DNA of 64,000 nucleotides from PALSA-612 sp035652235 (lineage in GTDB: Bacteria; Actinomycetota; Thermoleophilia; Gaiellales; Gaiellaceae), in contig DASREE010000014.1 of NCBI GenBank assembly GCA_035652235.1, positions 62,001-126,000 on the forward strand, read 5' to 3'. The number at the start of each line of letters is the position of its first letter. Positions within the stretch are counted from its first letter, which is position 1. Below, one piece after another: positions 41,969-50,732 of the stretch. The translations under genes were made by a program, and so were the position numbers. Below the pieces are notes generated by a model, which made no database searches, was not told where the DNA came from, and saw only the letters and a program-made list of their open reading frames with translations.

Positions 41969-43789
41969 GTGGCGAGCGAGCGGAAGCTGACCGGCGGCCT
42001 CGAGCGGCGCACCCTTGTCGCCGTCTGCCTGCTCGCCGCCGGCGTCCCGCTCTCTCTCGCCGCCCGGCCCGCCCGCTCCGCATGGCACGCCGGCTCCGCC
42101 CGGCCCGCCGCCGCGGCCCGGCCCGCCGCGGCCGCCGGCGCGCCGGCGGCCAACCCGATCCAGCGCGAGAACGCCCTTCCCGGGACGACGGCCTGGCGGC
42201 TGCCGCAGGCCTCCGCCCGCGCCGCCGAGGGCTACGCCTCCGAGGTGAGCGTCACGCCCGGCGACGTCCTCCACCTGCACGTCTCGACCGACCCCCCCGC
42301 CCGCTACCGCATCGACATCTACCGCATCGGCTGGTACGGCGGAAGCGGCGGCCGCCTCGTCGCCTGCGTGCCCGGCTGCGCGGACTCCGAGCAGGGGACG
42401 CCGCAGCCCGTGCCCGCCTTCGACCCCGCCACCGGCTATCTGGACGCGGGCTGGCCCGTGACCGACGCCGTCGCCGTGCCGTCTCGCTGGACGAGCGGCT
42501 ACTACCTGGCGGAGATCGTGCTCGCCGACGGGCCCGAGGCGGGCAGGGGCGGCTGGATCCCGTTCGTCGTGCGCGAGCCGCCGGGCGCCGCCTCGCGCAT
42601 CCTCGTCCAGGCGGCGGTGAACACGTGGCAGGCCTACAACGCGTGGGGCGGCCGCAGCCTGTACTTCAACTCGACCGGCCTCGGCGACAACCACGTCTCC
42701 TTCGAGCGCCCCTACGACCCGGAGGGCCTGCCGAGCGCCGCCGGTCCTGCGCCGGGGAACGCGAACCTGCCGCAGGTGCACGAGTTCCCGCTCGTCCGCT
42801 TTCTCGAACGGGAGGGCTATGACGTCTCGTACACGACCGACGTGGACACGGACGCCCGCCCCGGCGAGCTCCTCCGCCACCGCCTGGTGGTCGTCGCCGG
42901 CCACGACGAGTACTGGACGAAGACGATGCGCGATGCCTTCGAGCGCGCGCGCGACCTGGGCACCAACCTCGCCTTCCTCGGGGCGAACATCGGCTACTGG
43001 CAGATGCGCTACGAGGACGGCCGCCGCACGATCGTCGAGTACCGCAAGGCGAGCCGCGACCCGGAGCCCGACCCGGCGCTGAAGACGACGATGTTCCGCA
43101 AGCTCGACCCGCCGCGGCCGGAGTGCGAGCTCCTCGGCGTCGAGTCGACGGACAACCAGCCGGGCCACCAGTCGATCGGCGAGGCGGACGACGCCGTCAA
43201 CCCGGCTGCGCTCGGCGACCCCTGGTTCGCCGGGACCGGCTTCACGGCGACGACCGTCTTCCCCAGGCTGACGGGCTACGAGTGGGACCTGATCACCCCG
43301 GGCTGCGACACGCCGCCGCTCACCGACCTGTTCCACTACGCGGGTCCGGTGCCGGCGGACGGCGTGCGCTACACGGCGGCGTCGGGTGCGCGCGTGTTCA
43401 GCGCCGGCACGCTGCGCTTCAGCTGGGGGCTCGACGACACGACCGGCTACGGCGACCGGGGCCTGCAACGGTTCATGCGTAACGCGCTCGCCGACCTGAT
43501 GCGGCCGGCGCCGCCCGCCTCCGTCGCCAGGGTGCCGCGGCCCGGCGGCGTGCTCGTCCTCGTCCGCCGCCACCGCGACCCGCGGGTGCACGAGGTGCTC
43601 GTGTACGCGCACGCGGGCGGCGCGGCCTTCTCGCCCGGCGGCCGCGGCGTCAGACCTGTCTGCCGGTCGGCGCGGCCGTTCTGCCTCGACCGGCGGGCGG
43701 CGGGCGAGGTGCGCTACGCGGCCCTCCTCCGCGACCGCTGGGGTGTGTCGCTGCCGGCCTACTCGGCGCCGCTGGCGGTCCGCCGATGA
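41969..43789 (+). CDS. Exported N,N-dimethylformamidase beta-subunit-like protein
   Basis: A 606-residue protein with a signal or anchor helix (residues 14-33), an Ala/Pro-rich linker to about 60, and a sandwich domain with YRIDIYRIGWYGGSGGR. The remainder resembles the large C-terminal domain of dimethylformamidase beta subunits: ILVQAAVNTWQAYNAWGG, VVVAGHDEYWTKTMRDAFE, LAFLGANIGYWQMRYE and SAGTLRFSWGLDD. Such domains are common in actinobacteria but their substrates are mostly unknown; here an outer-surface glycan amidase or binding role is possible. It overlaps the propeller gene by 4 nt (ATGA). Confidence 0.83.
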   Translation: MASERKLTGGLERRTLVAVCLLAAGVPLSLAARPARSAWHAGSARPAAAARPAAAAGAPAANPIQRENALPGTTAWRLPQASARAAEGYASEVSVTPGDVLHLHVSTDPPARYRIDIYRIGWYGGSGGRLVACVPGCADSEQGTPQPVPAFDPATGYLDAGWPVTDAVAVPSRWTSGYYLAEIVLADGPEAGRGGWIPFVVREPPGAASRILVQAAVNTWQAYNAWGGRSLYFNSTGLGDNHVSFERPYDPEGLPSAAGPAPGNANLPQVHEFPLVRFLEREGYDVSYTTDVDTDARPGELLRHRLVVVAGHDEYWTKTMRDAFERARDLGTNLAFLGANIGYWQMRYEDGRRTIVEYRKASRDPEPDPALKTTMFRKLDPPRPECELLGVESTDNQPGHQSIGEADDAVNPAALGDPWFAGTGFTATTVFPRLTGYEWDLITPGCDTPPLTDLFHYAGPVPADGVRYTAASGARVFSAGTLRFSWGLDDTTGYGDRGLQRFMRNALADLMRPAPPASVARVPRPGGVLVLVRRHRDPRVHEVLVYAHAGGAAFSPGGRGVRPVCRSARPFCLDRRAAGEVRYAALLRDRWGVSLPAYSAPLAVRR

Positions 43790-45273
43790 GGCGGCTCGCG
43801 GCGGCGGCGGCGGCCGCGCTCGTGCTCGCCGCGCCGGCGGGCGCGGTCGACTGGCCGAGGTTCGGCGGCGACGCGCAGCTGACGAACGACGTCCCGACGA
43901 CGCGGCCGGGCGTGATCGCCGCGGCGGTCGCGCCGCGTCTCGAGCGGCGCTGGACGGCGGCGCTCGACGGCGCGATCGTCGCCTCGCCCCTGTACGCGGA
44001 CGGCGTCGTCGTCGGCGGCTCGGCCCGGGGGGTCGTGTACGCGGCGACGATGGCCGGCTCGGTGTACGCCGTCTCGGCGCTCGGCGGAACCGTCCTCTGG
44101 CAGCGGCAGCTCGGCACCGTCGACACGGGCTGCGAGCAGGAGGAGCCGGGTGTCGCCTCCACGTTCGGCGTCGTCTCCACGGGGGTGATCGACCGCGCGC
44201 GCAACCGGCTGTACGTGATCGGCGCGACCGGCCTTGTGTACGCGCTCGACCTGTCCACCGGCGAGACGGCGCCCGGCTGGCCGGTGCGCATCGTCGCCGA
44301 CACGGGCGCCGAGGTCGTCTGGGGCGGGCTCACCCTCGCCGGCAACCGCCTGTACGTGCCCGTCGCCAGCTACTGCGACCAGCCGGGTGCCGACGGATCG
44401 CTGGCGAACGGCCGGCTCGTCGCCGTCGACGTCGACGCGGCGGCGATTGCGGCCACCTTCGACGTCGTCCCCGGCGCCGGCGACTTCGGCGGCATCTGGG
44501 GTTTCGGCGGCGCCTCGGTCGACCCGCTCAGCGGCCACCTGTGGACCGCGACCGGCAACTCCTGGGTCTACGACCCGGGCTGCGGGTGCATCGTCGAGAC
44601 CGCCGGTTACGCCGAGTCGGTGGTCGAGCTCGACCCCGACCTGCACGTCGTCGCCTCGAGCCGCCCGCAGGGCATCCCCTCGGTCGAGGGCGACACCGAC
44701 TTCGGCTCGACGCCGCTCCTCTTCCAGCCGCCCGGCTGCCCGCGGCTCGCCGCGGCGCAGTCGAAGTCCGGCTTCCTGTACGTGTGGCGTCGCGACGCGC
44801 TCGGCGCCGGGCCGATCTGGAGCGCGTTCATCGGACCGGCCGACCTCGACCACCCGTTCGTCGGCGAGCCGAGCTGGTCGCCCGAGCTGGACATGCTGTA
44901 CGTCGCCGACGCGCGCGGCTACGACGCGCAGGGCGCGATCGTGCACTTCGATGCGGTCGACGCGTTCGCGGTCGGGCCGGGCTGCTCGTTCCCCGACACG
45001 CCCACCTGGACGACGCCGGACATCGGCGCCGGGCCGAAGGCGCCGCCCCTCGTCTCCGGCGACGTGCTGTTCGTGGTCGGCGCGGAGGTGCCAGCGCTGT
45101 ACGCGCTCGACGCGGCGACGGGTGCGCTGCTGTGGTCGACCTCGTTCCCGGGCAGCGTCTTCGCGCCGCCTGCCTTCGCGGGCGACGAGGTCGTCGCCGG
45201 CGACACGAGCGGCGACCTCGCCGCGTTCGGGATCGGCTACGGACCGCTGGCGCGCCACTTCGCGCCGCCCTAG
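43786..45273 (+). CDS. Secreted PQQ-type beta-propeller protein
   Basis: A 495-residue protein with a cleavable signal peptide (about 1-20, ending PAGA). It has repeated blades of the PQQ-dehydrogenase/BamB type, such as SVYAVSALGGTVLWQRQLG, VYALDLSTGETAPGW, and LYALDAATGALLWSTSFPG. It has no visible catalytic or PQQ-ligand set, so it is likely a structural or binding propeller. It is co-translated with the dimethylformamidase-like protein and shares its stop (CTAG, 45270-45273) with the opposite methyltransferase. Confidence 0.83.
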   Translation: MRRLAAAAAAALVLAAPAGAVDWPRFGGDAQLTNDVPTTRPGVIAAAVAPRLERRWTAALDGAIVASPLYADGVVVGGSARGVVYAATMAGSVYAVSALGGTVLWQRQLGTVDTGCEQEEPGVASTFGVVSTGVIDRARNRLYVIGATGLVYALDLSTGETAPGWPVRIVADTGAEVVWGGLTLAGNRLYVPVASYCDQPGADGSLANGRLVAVDVDAAAIAATFDVVPGAGDFGGIWGFGGASVDPLSGHLWTATGNSWVYDPGCGCIVETAGYAESVVELDPDLHVVASSRPQGIPSVEGDTDFGSTPLLFQPPGCPRLAAAQSKSGFLYVWRRDALGAGPIWSAFIGPADLDHPFVGEPSWSPELDMLYVADARGYDAQGAIVHFDAVDAFAVGPGCSFPDTPTWTTPDIGAGPKAPPLVSGDVLFVVGAEVPALYALDAATGALLWSTSFPGSVFAPPAFAGDEVVAGDTSGDLAAFGIGYGPLARHFAPP

Positions 45274-46043
45274 CCGGCTTGCGGCTCAGGTGGGGCAGGT
45301 CGGCAGAGGAAGACCTTCTCCGCGGCGTTCAGGCCGTACCTCTCCACCGTCTGCGCGCCGAGGAGCTCGAGCGCGCTCGCGGCCTCCACCGCGAAGCCCG
45401 CCTGCCGGAGCCGCTCGAGGTAGTCGCCTTCCGCGTACAGGCGGCGGTGCGTCGGGTCGCCGAAGCGACGGCAGCGCTCCTCGGGGACGAGCGGCAGCCC
45501 GGGCGCCTCCTCGTCGGTGCGCTCGGCGCGGGTGGCGATCGGCGCCGGCAGGCAGGCGAAGCCGCCGGGCGAGAGCACGCGGCGGAGCTCGCGCATGGCG
45601 GCGCGGTCGTCCGGCACGTGCTCGAGCACGTGCGAGCAGAGGACGAGGTCGTAGCTGGCGTCCGGGCGGGGGAGGGCGTCGAGCGAGGCGTGGAAGTCGA
45701 CCCCGGGAACGGCCAGGTCGGTCGTCTCGTACGCCGTCTGGCAGCGGGCGAGGGCGCGGCGCAGGCGCGCCTCCGGGGCGACGTGGAGGACGCGCCGCGG
45801 GCGGCGGAAGACGTCGGTTCGGCGGCGGAGGAACAGGTACAGGAGGCGCTCGCGGTCGGTCGAGCGGCACCACGGGCACTCCGCCTCGCGCAGCCCTCCG
45901 CCGACGACGCCGAGCTCCGCGTACACCGGCAGGTCGCGGCCGCGCGGCTCGAGCCGGCGGAAGGACAGGTGGCAGAACGGGCAGCGGTAGCGGAGCCCGA
46001 GCTTGGGCAGCACGTCGAGCACGCGGCGGACGGCGGCGCGCAT
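45270..46043 (-). CDS. SAM-dependent methyltransferase with N-terminal zinc ribbon
   Basis: A 257-residue protein. Residues 20-65 carry CPFC and CPWC pairs that fit a zinc ribbon. The methyltransferase core has VLHVAPEARLRRALARC, a variant motif I, then SYDLVLCSHVLEHVPDD and VLSPGGFACL, and ends with an ERYGLNAAEKVFL tail. This CxxC-plus-methyltransferase layout recurs in bacterial glycan clusters. It overlaps the preceding membrane gene by 1 nt (TGATG) and shares a CTAG stop with the plus-strand propeller gene. Confidence 0.82.
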   Translation of the reverse strand: MRAAVRRVLDVLPKLGLRYRCPFCHLSFRRLEPRGRDLPVYAELGVVGGGLREAECPWCRSTDRERLLYLFLRRRTDVFRRPRRVLHVAPEARLRRALARCQTAYETTDLAVPGVDFHASLDALPRPDASYDLVLCSHVLEHVPDDRAAMRELRRVLSPGGFACLPAPIATRAERTDEEAPGLPLVPEERCRRFGDPTHRRLYAEGDYLERLRQAGFAVEAASALELLGAQTVERYGLNAAEKVFLCRPAPPEPQAG

Positions 46044-48028
46044 CAGGCGTGCCGGTACAGCCGCCAGCCGTGCCGGTCGACGACGAGGCGCATGGACGGG
46101 CCCGCCCGCGCCTGCACGCCCGGGGCGGCGACCAGCCACTGGGCGGGCCGGGCGCCGAGCTCGACGAAGCGGTCGAGGCGCGAGCCGAAGTACGGGTAGC
46201 TGACGTCCTCGCGCCGGATGGCGAGCGCGACCGTCTCGCCCTTGCGCGCCTGCCGCTCCAGCGCGGCCACCACCTCCTCCTCGCCGGGATGGAACCAGCG
46301 GCCGAGCACCTGCGCGCGCGACAGGTCCCAGACGGACGTCGGCGCGGCCCCGCCCAGCACGCTCACGCCGGCCGGCTTCTCGTCGTAGTGGACGAGGGAG
46401 AGCAGCAGCGTCGTCACGGAGGCCCCGACGGCGGCCCAGGCCAGCGGCCGATGCCGGAGCGCGAGCCCGAAGAGCGAGGCGGCGAGCGCGACGGCGAACA
46501 TGACGTACCGCCCGTCCCACTGGCTGTACTGGGTGGCGATCGCCTGCAGCACGATCCACACGGCGGGCGCGAGCGCGAGCACCGTCGCCGCGCGCGGCAG
46601 CGCCCGCCGCCGGCGCGCGAGCCGGACGAGTCCCAGCACGGCCAGGAAGAGCAGGAAGCCGGTCGGTCCGTACCAGGACTGGAACGGGCTCGCGAGCGTC
46701 GGGTGCCGGTCGAAGCCGAGGAAGGCGAGGCGGCGGTTGCCGAGCTCGATCCACGCCTTCTGGTAGGCGTGCAGGAGGCCGTGCTGCAGCGGGTGGACGG
46801 CGAGCGGCAGCGCCGTCAGCGCCGCGGCGGCGACGGCCGCGCCCGCGGCGGCCCGCGAGCGGGCGCGGCGGGCGAGGGTCGCGCCGGCGGCGAGCACGAC
46901 CGCTGCGGCGACGACGAACACCAGCCGGTCGCGGCCGCCCGCGCCCGAGGGATCGATCGCGTCGATGGCCAGGCGGAAGACGTGCGAGACCGGCGCCGAG
47001 ACCGAGCGCGTGTGCGGGTGCGGGTTGGCCGTGTCGATCGTGCGCACGAAGTTCCCGTCGAGCCGCCCCGTCTCGGCCAGGTTGACGAGGTACCAGTACG
47101 AGCCGAGGGCGACGCCGACGCCGCCGACCGCGAGCGCCACGGCGGGCCAGCGACGCCGTGGGTGCAGGAAGGCGGCGACGAGCGCAAGGACGGGCAGGGC
47201 GAGGAAGGCCGTCACCTTCGTGCCGAGAGCAAGGGCGAGCGCGAGCGCGCCGAGCCCCGCGCCGGCGGGCGTCCACGACCACAGGAAGAAGGCGCAGCAG
47301 GCGAGGAAGGAGCAGAAGACGAGGTCGTTGAGCGACGTCGAGGCCTGCAGCGCCACGACCGGCAGCGTCGCGAACAGGAGGGCGCCGAACACGGCCTGGC
47401 GCACGGCGAGGCCGAGCCGCCGCGCGATCCCGGCCACCGCCGCCATCGTCGCGACCAGCGCCCCGAGCTGGACGAGTCCGGCGAAGCGCTCGCTTCCGCC
47501 CAGCACCATCGTGAACGCCTGGCCGATCTCCGCGTTCGGCGGGAAGGCGTTCAGGCGGTAGTCGTTCGCGCCCGCGATGTAGGAGACGGCGTGCTGCTGC
47601 TTCCAGAAGGCGGCGCGCGCGAGGTGGTACCAGAGCGCGTCGTAGTCGTTCGGCGCGGTGCCGATCGCGAGCGCCGCCTCGTAGGCGAGGCCGCCGGCGA
47701 CGGCGGCTGCGAGCACGACCAGAAGCGGCGAGCCGAGCGCCTCGCGCGCGACCGCGCCCAGCCGGCGCAGCGGCGGCCGCGGCGTGCCGAGCCGCTGCCA
47801 GAGGAGGAGCGAAGCGAACCAGACGCCGTACAGCGTGCCGAGCAGGGGGCCGCGCGAGTACCAGCGTCCGGGCGAGAGGACGAGCGAGACGACGACGACC
47901 TCGGCGAACGCGATCAGGTACAGGCTGAGCAGGAAGTCCGTCACGCCCGGCAGGCGCAGGCAGGCAGCCAGGCAGCAGGCGGTGACGAGGAGCGCGGCCG
48001 ACCCGAGGATGAGCGTGTCGATGGTCAT
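46043..48028 (-). CDS. Polytopic GT-C-like membrane glycosyltransferase
   Basis: A 661-residue protein with about twelve helices. The first extracytoplasmic loop has APNDYDALWYHLARAAFWKQQ, an acidic-pair motif of GT-C enzymes (GT39/GT83 style) that take sugar from polyprenyl phosphate. It also has NAFPPNAEIGQ and a C-terminal soluble part from about residue 560. ATG 48028 is preferred, since the long open frame upstream has no coding character. It would add a sugar outside the membrane, which fits the GtrB-like and GtrA-like genes elsewhere. Its exact GT family is uncertain. Confidence 0.78.
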   Translation of the reverse strand: MTIDTLILGSAALLVTACCLAACLRLPGVTDFLLSLYLIAFAEVVVVSLVLSPGRWYSRGPLLGTLYGVWFASLLLWQRLGTPRPPLRRLGAVAREALGSPLLVVLAAAVAGGLAYEAALAIGTAPNDYDALWYHLARAAFWKQQHAVSYIAGANDYRLNAFPPNAEIGQAFTMVLGGSERFAGLVQLGALVATMAAVAGIARRLGLAVRQAVFGALLFATLPVVALQASTSLNDLVFCSFLACCAFFLWSWTPAGAGLGALALALALGTKVTAFLALPVLALVAAFLHPRRRWPAVALAVGGVGVALGSYWYLVNLAETGRLDGNFVRTIDTANPHPHTRSVSAPVSHVFRLAIDAIDPSGAGGRDRLVFVVAAAVVLAAGATLARRARSRAAAGAAVAAAALTALPLAVHPLQHGLLHAYQKAWIELGNRRLAFLGFDRHPTLASPFQSWYGPTGFLLFLAVLGLVRLARRRRALPRAATVLALAPAVWIVLQAIATQYSQWDGRYVMFAVALAASLFGLALRHRPLAWAAVGASVTTLLLSLVHYDEKPAGVSVLGGAAPTSVWDLSRAQVLGRWFHPGEEEVVAALERQARKGETVALAIRREDVSYPYFGSRLDRFVELGARPAQWLVAAPGVQARAGPSMRLVVDRHGWRLYRHA

Positions 48029-48076
48029 GGCTGGCGGGCGCCGCCGCGATGCCGGCTCGTGGCCCGGGCCATTCTC

Positions 48077-48082
48077 TACGAT
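48077..48082 (+). promoter_or_regulatory. -10 box TACGAT upstream of 48098
   Basis: TACGAT ends 15 nt before the ATG at 48098. The spacing would give a short leader of about 9 nt. If GTG 48059 were the start, the box would lie inside the gene. Confidence 0.3.
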
Positions 48083-48097
48083 TCGGGGGCCGGCCCG

Positions 48098-49540
48098 ATG
48101 CACGAGACCGCTGAGCTCATCGCCGACGCACGGGACTCCACGGCCGGCGCCGTCCGGGCGTCCGGTCGGCGCGCCTGGCTCCTGCTCGTCGATCCCCTCC
48201 CGAACCGGATCTTCTTCGACTGCGGCATCGTCGACCGTCTGCGGGCGGCGCTCGACGACCGCCTGACGGCGGTCTGGCTGGTGCACGAGAAGCACATCCG
48301 GCCGTGGCTCGAGCGCAGCGAAGGCATGCCGCTCGTGACGCGGGAGGAGCTGATGCCGTTCCGGGCCCCGTTCGGCGAGCGGGTCGTGCGCCGGCTGGAC
48401 ATCGAGCTCGACAAGCGGATCGGCTTCTTCCCGCTCGCGATCCGCCACAGCATGCGGCACGGCTTCCACCAGGGGCGCTGGATCCCGGGGCACCGCAACT
48501 TCCTGCTCGACCCGGACCGGATCGGGCCGCTTCCGCGCTGGAACTTCCTCGACCCGTTGATGGCCCGCTGGTACTTCTCGCCGCGCCTGCGCTACGTGCC
48601 CTCGGCGCTGCTCGAGCGGATGCGCGCCGAGTGCAGCGGCCTGGTCGTCACCAACCTGCAGGCGCGCGTGTCGATGACGCCGATGCTCGCCGCGCGCCGC
48701 CTCGGGCTGCCCGTGGTCGGCAACGTCGCCAGCTGGGACCACCAGGTCGGCAAGGGCGTCCTCTCGCCCGGCCTCGATCGCTACCTGGTCCAGAACGAGA
48801 TCATGCGCGCCGACCTCGAGCGCTACCACGGCATCGACCCGTCGCTCGTCGTCGTCACCGGCTGGCCGCAGTCCGACGTCTACCACCGCCGCCGGCCGCG
48901 CGCCGAGTACGAGGCGCTGCTCGCCCGGCTCGGGCTCGACCCCGGCACGCCGGTCGTCCTCTACGCCGGGAACACGCCGACGAACCAGCCCTACGAGGCG
49001 AGCTACGTGAGCAGGATGGTGAAGTGGTGGGCGGCGAGCGGCGGCGCCGAGCGCTTCCAGCTCCTGTTCCGGCCGCACCCGCGCGACAACCAGGTCCGGG
49101 AGCGTTTCGCAGCCGCCTTCGGCCGCCCGGGGCTCGCCGTGCAGGAGGCGAGCTACACCGACCTCGACGACCTGGCCGTCCTCCTCCAGCACGTCGCCTG
49201 CGTCGTCGCGAACGGCGGCACCATCCTCCTCGACGCCGTCGCCAACGACCGTCCCTCGGTGTGCATCGCCTTCGACGCGGGGCCGCCGGGGGAGCGCTGG
49301 GCCGACCTCAACCTCGGCGGGCAGCACTACCGCGAGCTGATCGAGTCGGACGCCCTCGAGCGCGCGGACGACTTCGACGGCCTGTTCGCCGCCGTCGAGC
49401 GCGCGCTCGCGCGCCCCGACGAGCGCGCCGCCGAGCGGGCGCGGGTCTCGCGCGAGGTGATGGGCGAGGTGGACGGGCGGGCGGCCGAGCGGGTCGTCGA
49501 CGCGATCGTCGACGCCCTCGGCGTGCGCGCGGGCGGCTGA
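48098..49540 (+). CDS. GT-B-fold transferase, CDP-glycerol-transferase or epimerase-like
   Basis: A 480-residue protein whose second half looks like a GT-B donor domain: VVGNVASWDHQVGKG, YLVQNEIMRADLERYHGI, VVVTGWPQSDVY, VVLYAGNTPTNQPYE, and LLFRPHPRDNQVRERF then VVANGGTILLDAVANDRP. The RPHP motif with the GG..LLD motif recalls the glycerophosphotransferase and 2-epimerase-like families. It is probably a transferase of a sugar or polyol phosphate. ATG 48098 is chosen; GTG 48059 is in frame. The next GT4 starts at its last base. Confidence 0.72.
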   Translation: MHETAELIADARDSTAGAVRASGRRAWLLLVDPLPNRIFFDCGIVDRLRAALDDRLTAVWLVHEKHIRPWLERSEGMPLVTREELMPFRAPFGERVVRRLDIELDKRIGFFPLAIRHSMRHGFHQGRWIPGHRNFLLDPDRIGPLPRWNFLDPLMARWYFSPRLRYVPSALLERMRAECSGLVVTNLQARVSMTPMLAARRLGLPVVGNVASWDHQVGKGVLSPGLDRYLVQNEIMRADLERYHGIDPSLVVVTGWPQSDVYHRRRPRAEYEALLARLGLDPGTPVVLYAGNTPTNQPYEASYVSRMVKWWAASGGAERFQLLFRPHPRDNQVRERFAAAFGRPGLAVQEASYTDLDDLAVLLQHVACVVANGGTILLDAVANDRPSVCIAFDAGPPGERWADLNLGGQHYRELIESDALERADDFDGLFAAVERALARPDERAAERARVSREVMGEVDGRAAERVVDAIVDALGVRAGG

Positions 49541-50658
49541 TGCCGGCCGGCGACGAGACGCTCGTCCTGTACAGCAGGCTCGCCTTCTACCCCGTCCACT
49601 GGTTCGCGCTCGAGGAGCTGGCGGCGCGCTACCGGGTGCGGGCGGTCGTGCTCGCGGCGCCGGCGCCCCAGCTCGCGAGCGTGCACGGCGCGCACGGCAC
49701 CGCCGGCCAGGACGGCGGCGCGGCGGGCATCGAGGTGCGGCGGATGCCGCCCGGGTCGAGGTGGGAGCGGGTCGCCTGGCTCGCACGCCAGCTGCGCTCG
49801 CTGCGGCCGGACGCGGTCTGGGTGCAGGAGGAGCCGATCGACCCCTTCCTGCTCGAGATCCTGGCGCTGCACCGCTTCCGTCCGCGGCCGCGCATCGTCG
49901 CCGCCGTCTGCGAGAACATCTTCCCCCCGCCGCGCAATCCCGTCGAGCGGGCGCTGCGGCGGGCGCTGTGGCCGCGGCTGGACGGGCTCGTCGCCGTCGC
50001 CGGGCCGTCGCTCGAGGGCATCCGCGCCGCCGGCATGCCGTCCTTCGTCCCCGCGAGGACGCTCGTCGCCGGCGGGCTCGAGCCCCCCGCGCAGGTCGAG
50101 CGCCGATTGCTCCCGTTCGCGCCCTCCGCCTTCGTGGTCGGCTTCGCCGGGCGCGTCGTCGAGGAGAAGGGCTGGCGCGTGCTCGCCCGCGCCCTCGACA
50201 AGCTGCCTGACGAGTTCAGGCTCGCCGTCGCAGGCGACGGCCCCGACCTGCCCGCTCTCGAGGCGGCTCTCGGCGCGCGCGTGCACGTGGCCGGGCTTCT
50301 GCCCAAGCAGCAGCTGTGGGGCTTCTACGCCGCGCTCGACTGCCTCGCCGTCCCCTCGCTGACACGTCCGCGCTGGAAGGAGCAGCTCGGCGGCACCATC
50401 CTCGACGGCCTCGCCATGGGCCTGCCCGTCGTCGCCTCGGCGAGCGGCGGCATCCCGGACGCGCTCGGCGAGGCCGGTCTGCTCGTGCCGGAGGGGGACG
50501 CGGCCGCACTCGCGCAGGCGCTCCGCCGCCTGCGCTCGGACGCCGGGCTCCGCGGGCGGCTTGCCGCGGCCGGGCGCGAGCGCTTCCGACGCGAGTTCGC
50601 CGTTCGCGCCTACGCGGACAAGCTCGCCGCCTCGCTGTCGCTGCGGCCGAGAGGTTAA
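49540..50658 (+). CDS. GT4-family glycosyltransferase
   Basis: A 372-residue GT-B enzyme: an N-terminal domain with LVLYSRLAFYPVHWFALEELA and a donor domain with FAGRVVEEKGWRVLARAL, VAGDGPDLPALEAAL and CLAVPSLTRPRWKEQLGGTILDGLAMGLPVVASASGGIPDALG. The donor motif has KEQLGG in place of the common EGFG-type sequence, the conserved acidic residue being in WKEQ. Its ATG overlaps the preceding stop (TGATG, 1 nt). The two are probably consecutive transferases of one glycan. Confidence 0.87.
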   Translation: MPAGDETLVLYSRLAFYPVHWFALEELAARYRVRAVVLAAPAPQLASVHGAHGTAGQDGGAAGIEVRRMPPGSRWERVAWLARQLRSLRPDAVWVQEEPIDPFLLEILALHRFRPRPRIVAAVCENIFPPPRNPVERALRRALWPRLDGLVAVAGPSLEGIRAAGMPSFVPARTLVAGGLEPPAQVERRLLPFAPSAFVVGFAGRVVEEKGWRVLARALDKLPDEFRLAVAGDGPDLPALEAALGARVHVAGLLPKQQLWGFYAALDCLAVPSLTRPRWKEQLGGTILDGLAMGLPVVASASGGIPDALGEAGLLVPEGDAAALAQALRRLRSDAGLRGRLAAAGRERFRREFAVRAYADKLAASLSLRPRG

Positions 50659-50719
50659 GAGCCTGTCAGGAGACGGTCGAGATCCGTGGGGGACCGGCGG
50701 GACGGGCCGGGGGATGCTC

Positions 50720-50725
50720 TAGCAT
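50720..50725 (+). promoter_or_regulatory. -10 box TAGCAT, leaderless type
   Basis: TAGCAT ends 7 nt before the GTG at 50733. The spacing shared with other genes here supports GTG 50733 over ATG 50739 as the exporter start. Confidence 0.45.
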
Positions 50726-50732
50726 CGAGCGC

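Noticed and set aside
44234..48097. Long in-frame upstream extension of the transferase at 48098
   Set aside because: The extension runs through the propeller gene and antisense to two minus-strand genes, with no family resemblance. The ATG at 48098 begins the recognisable part.
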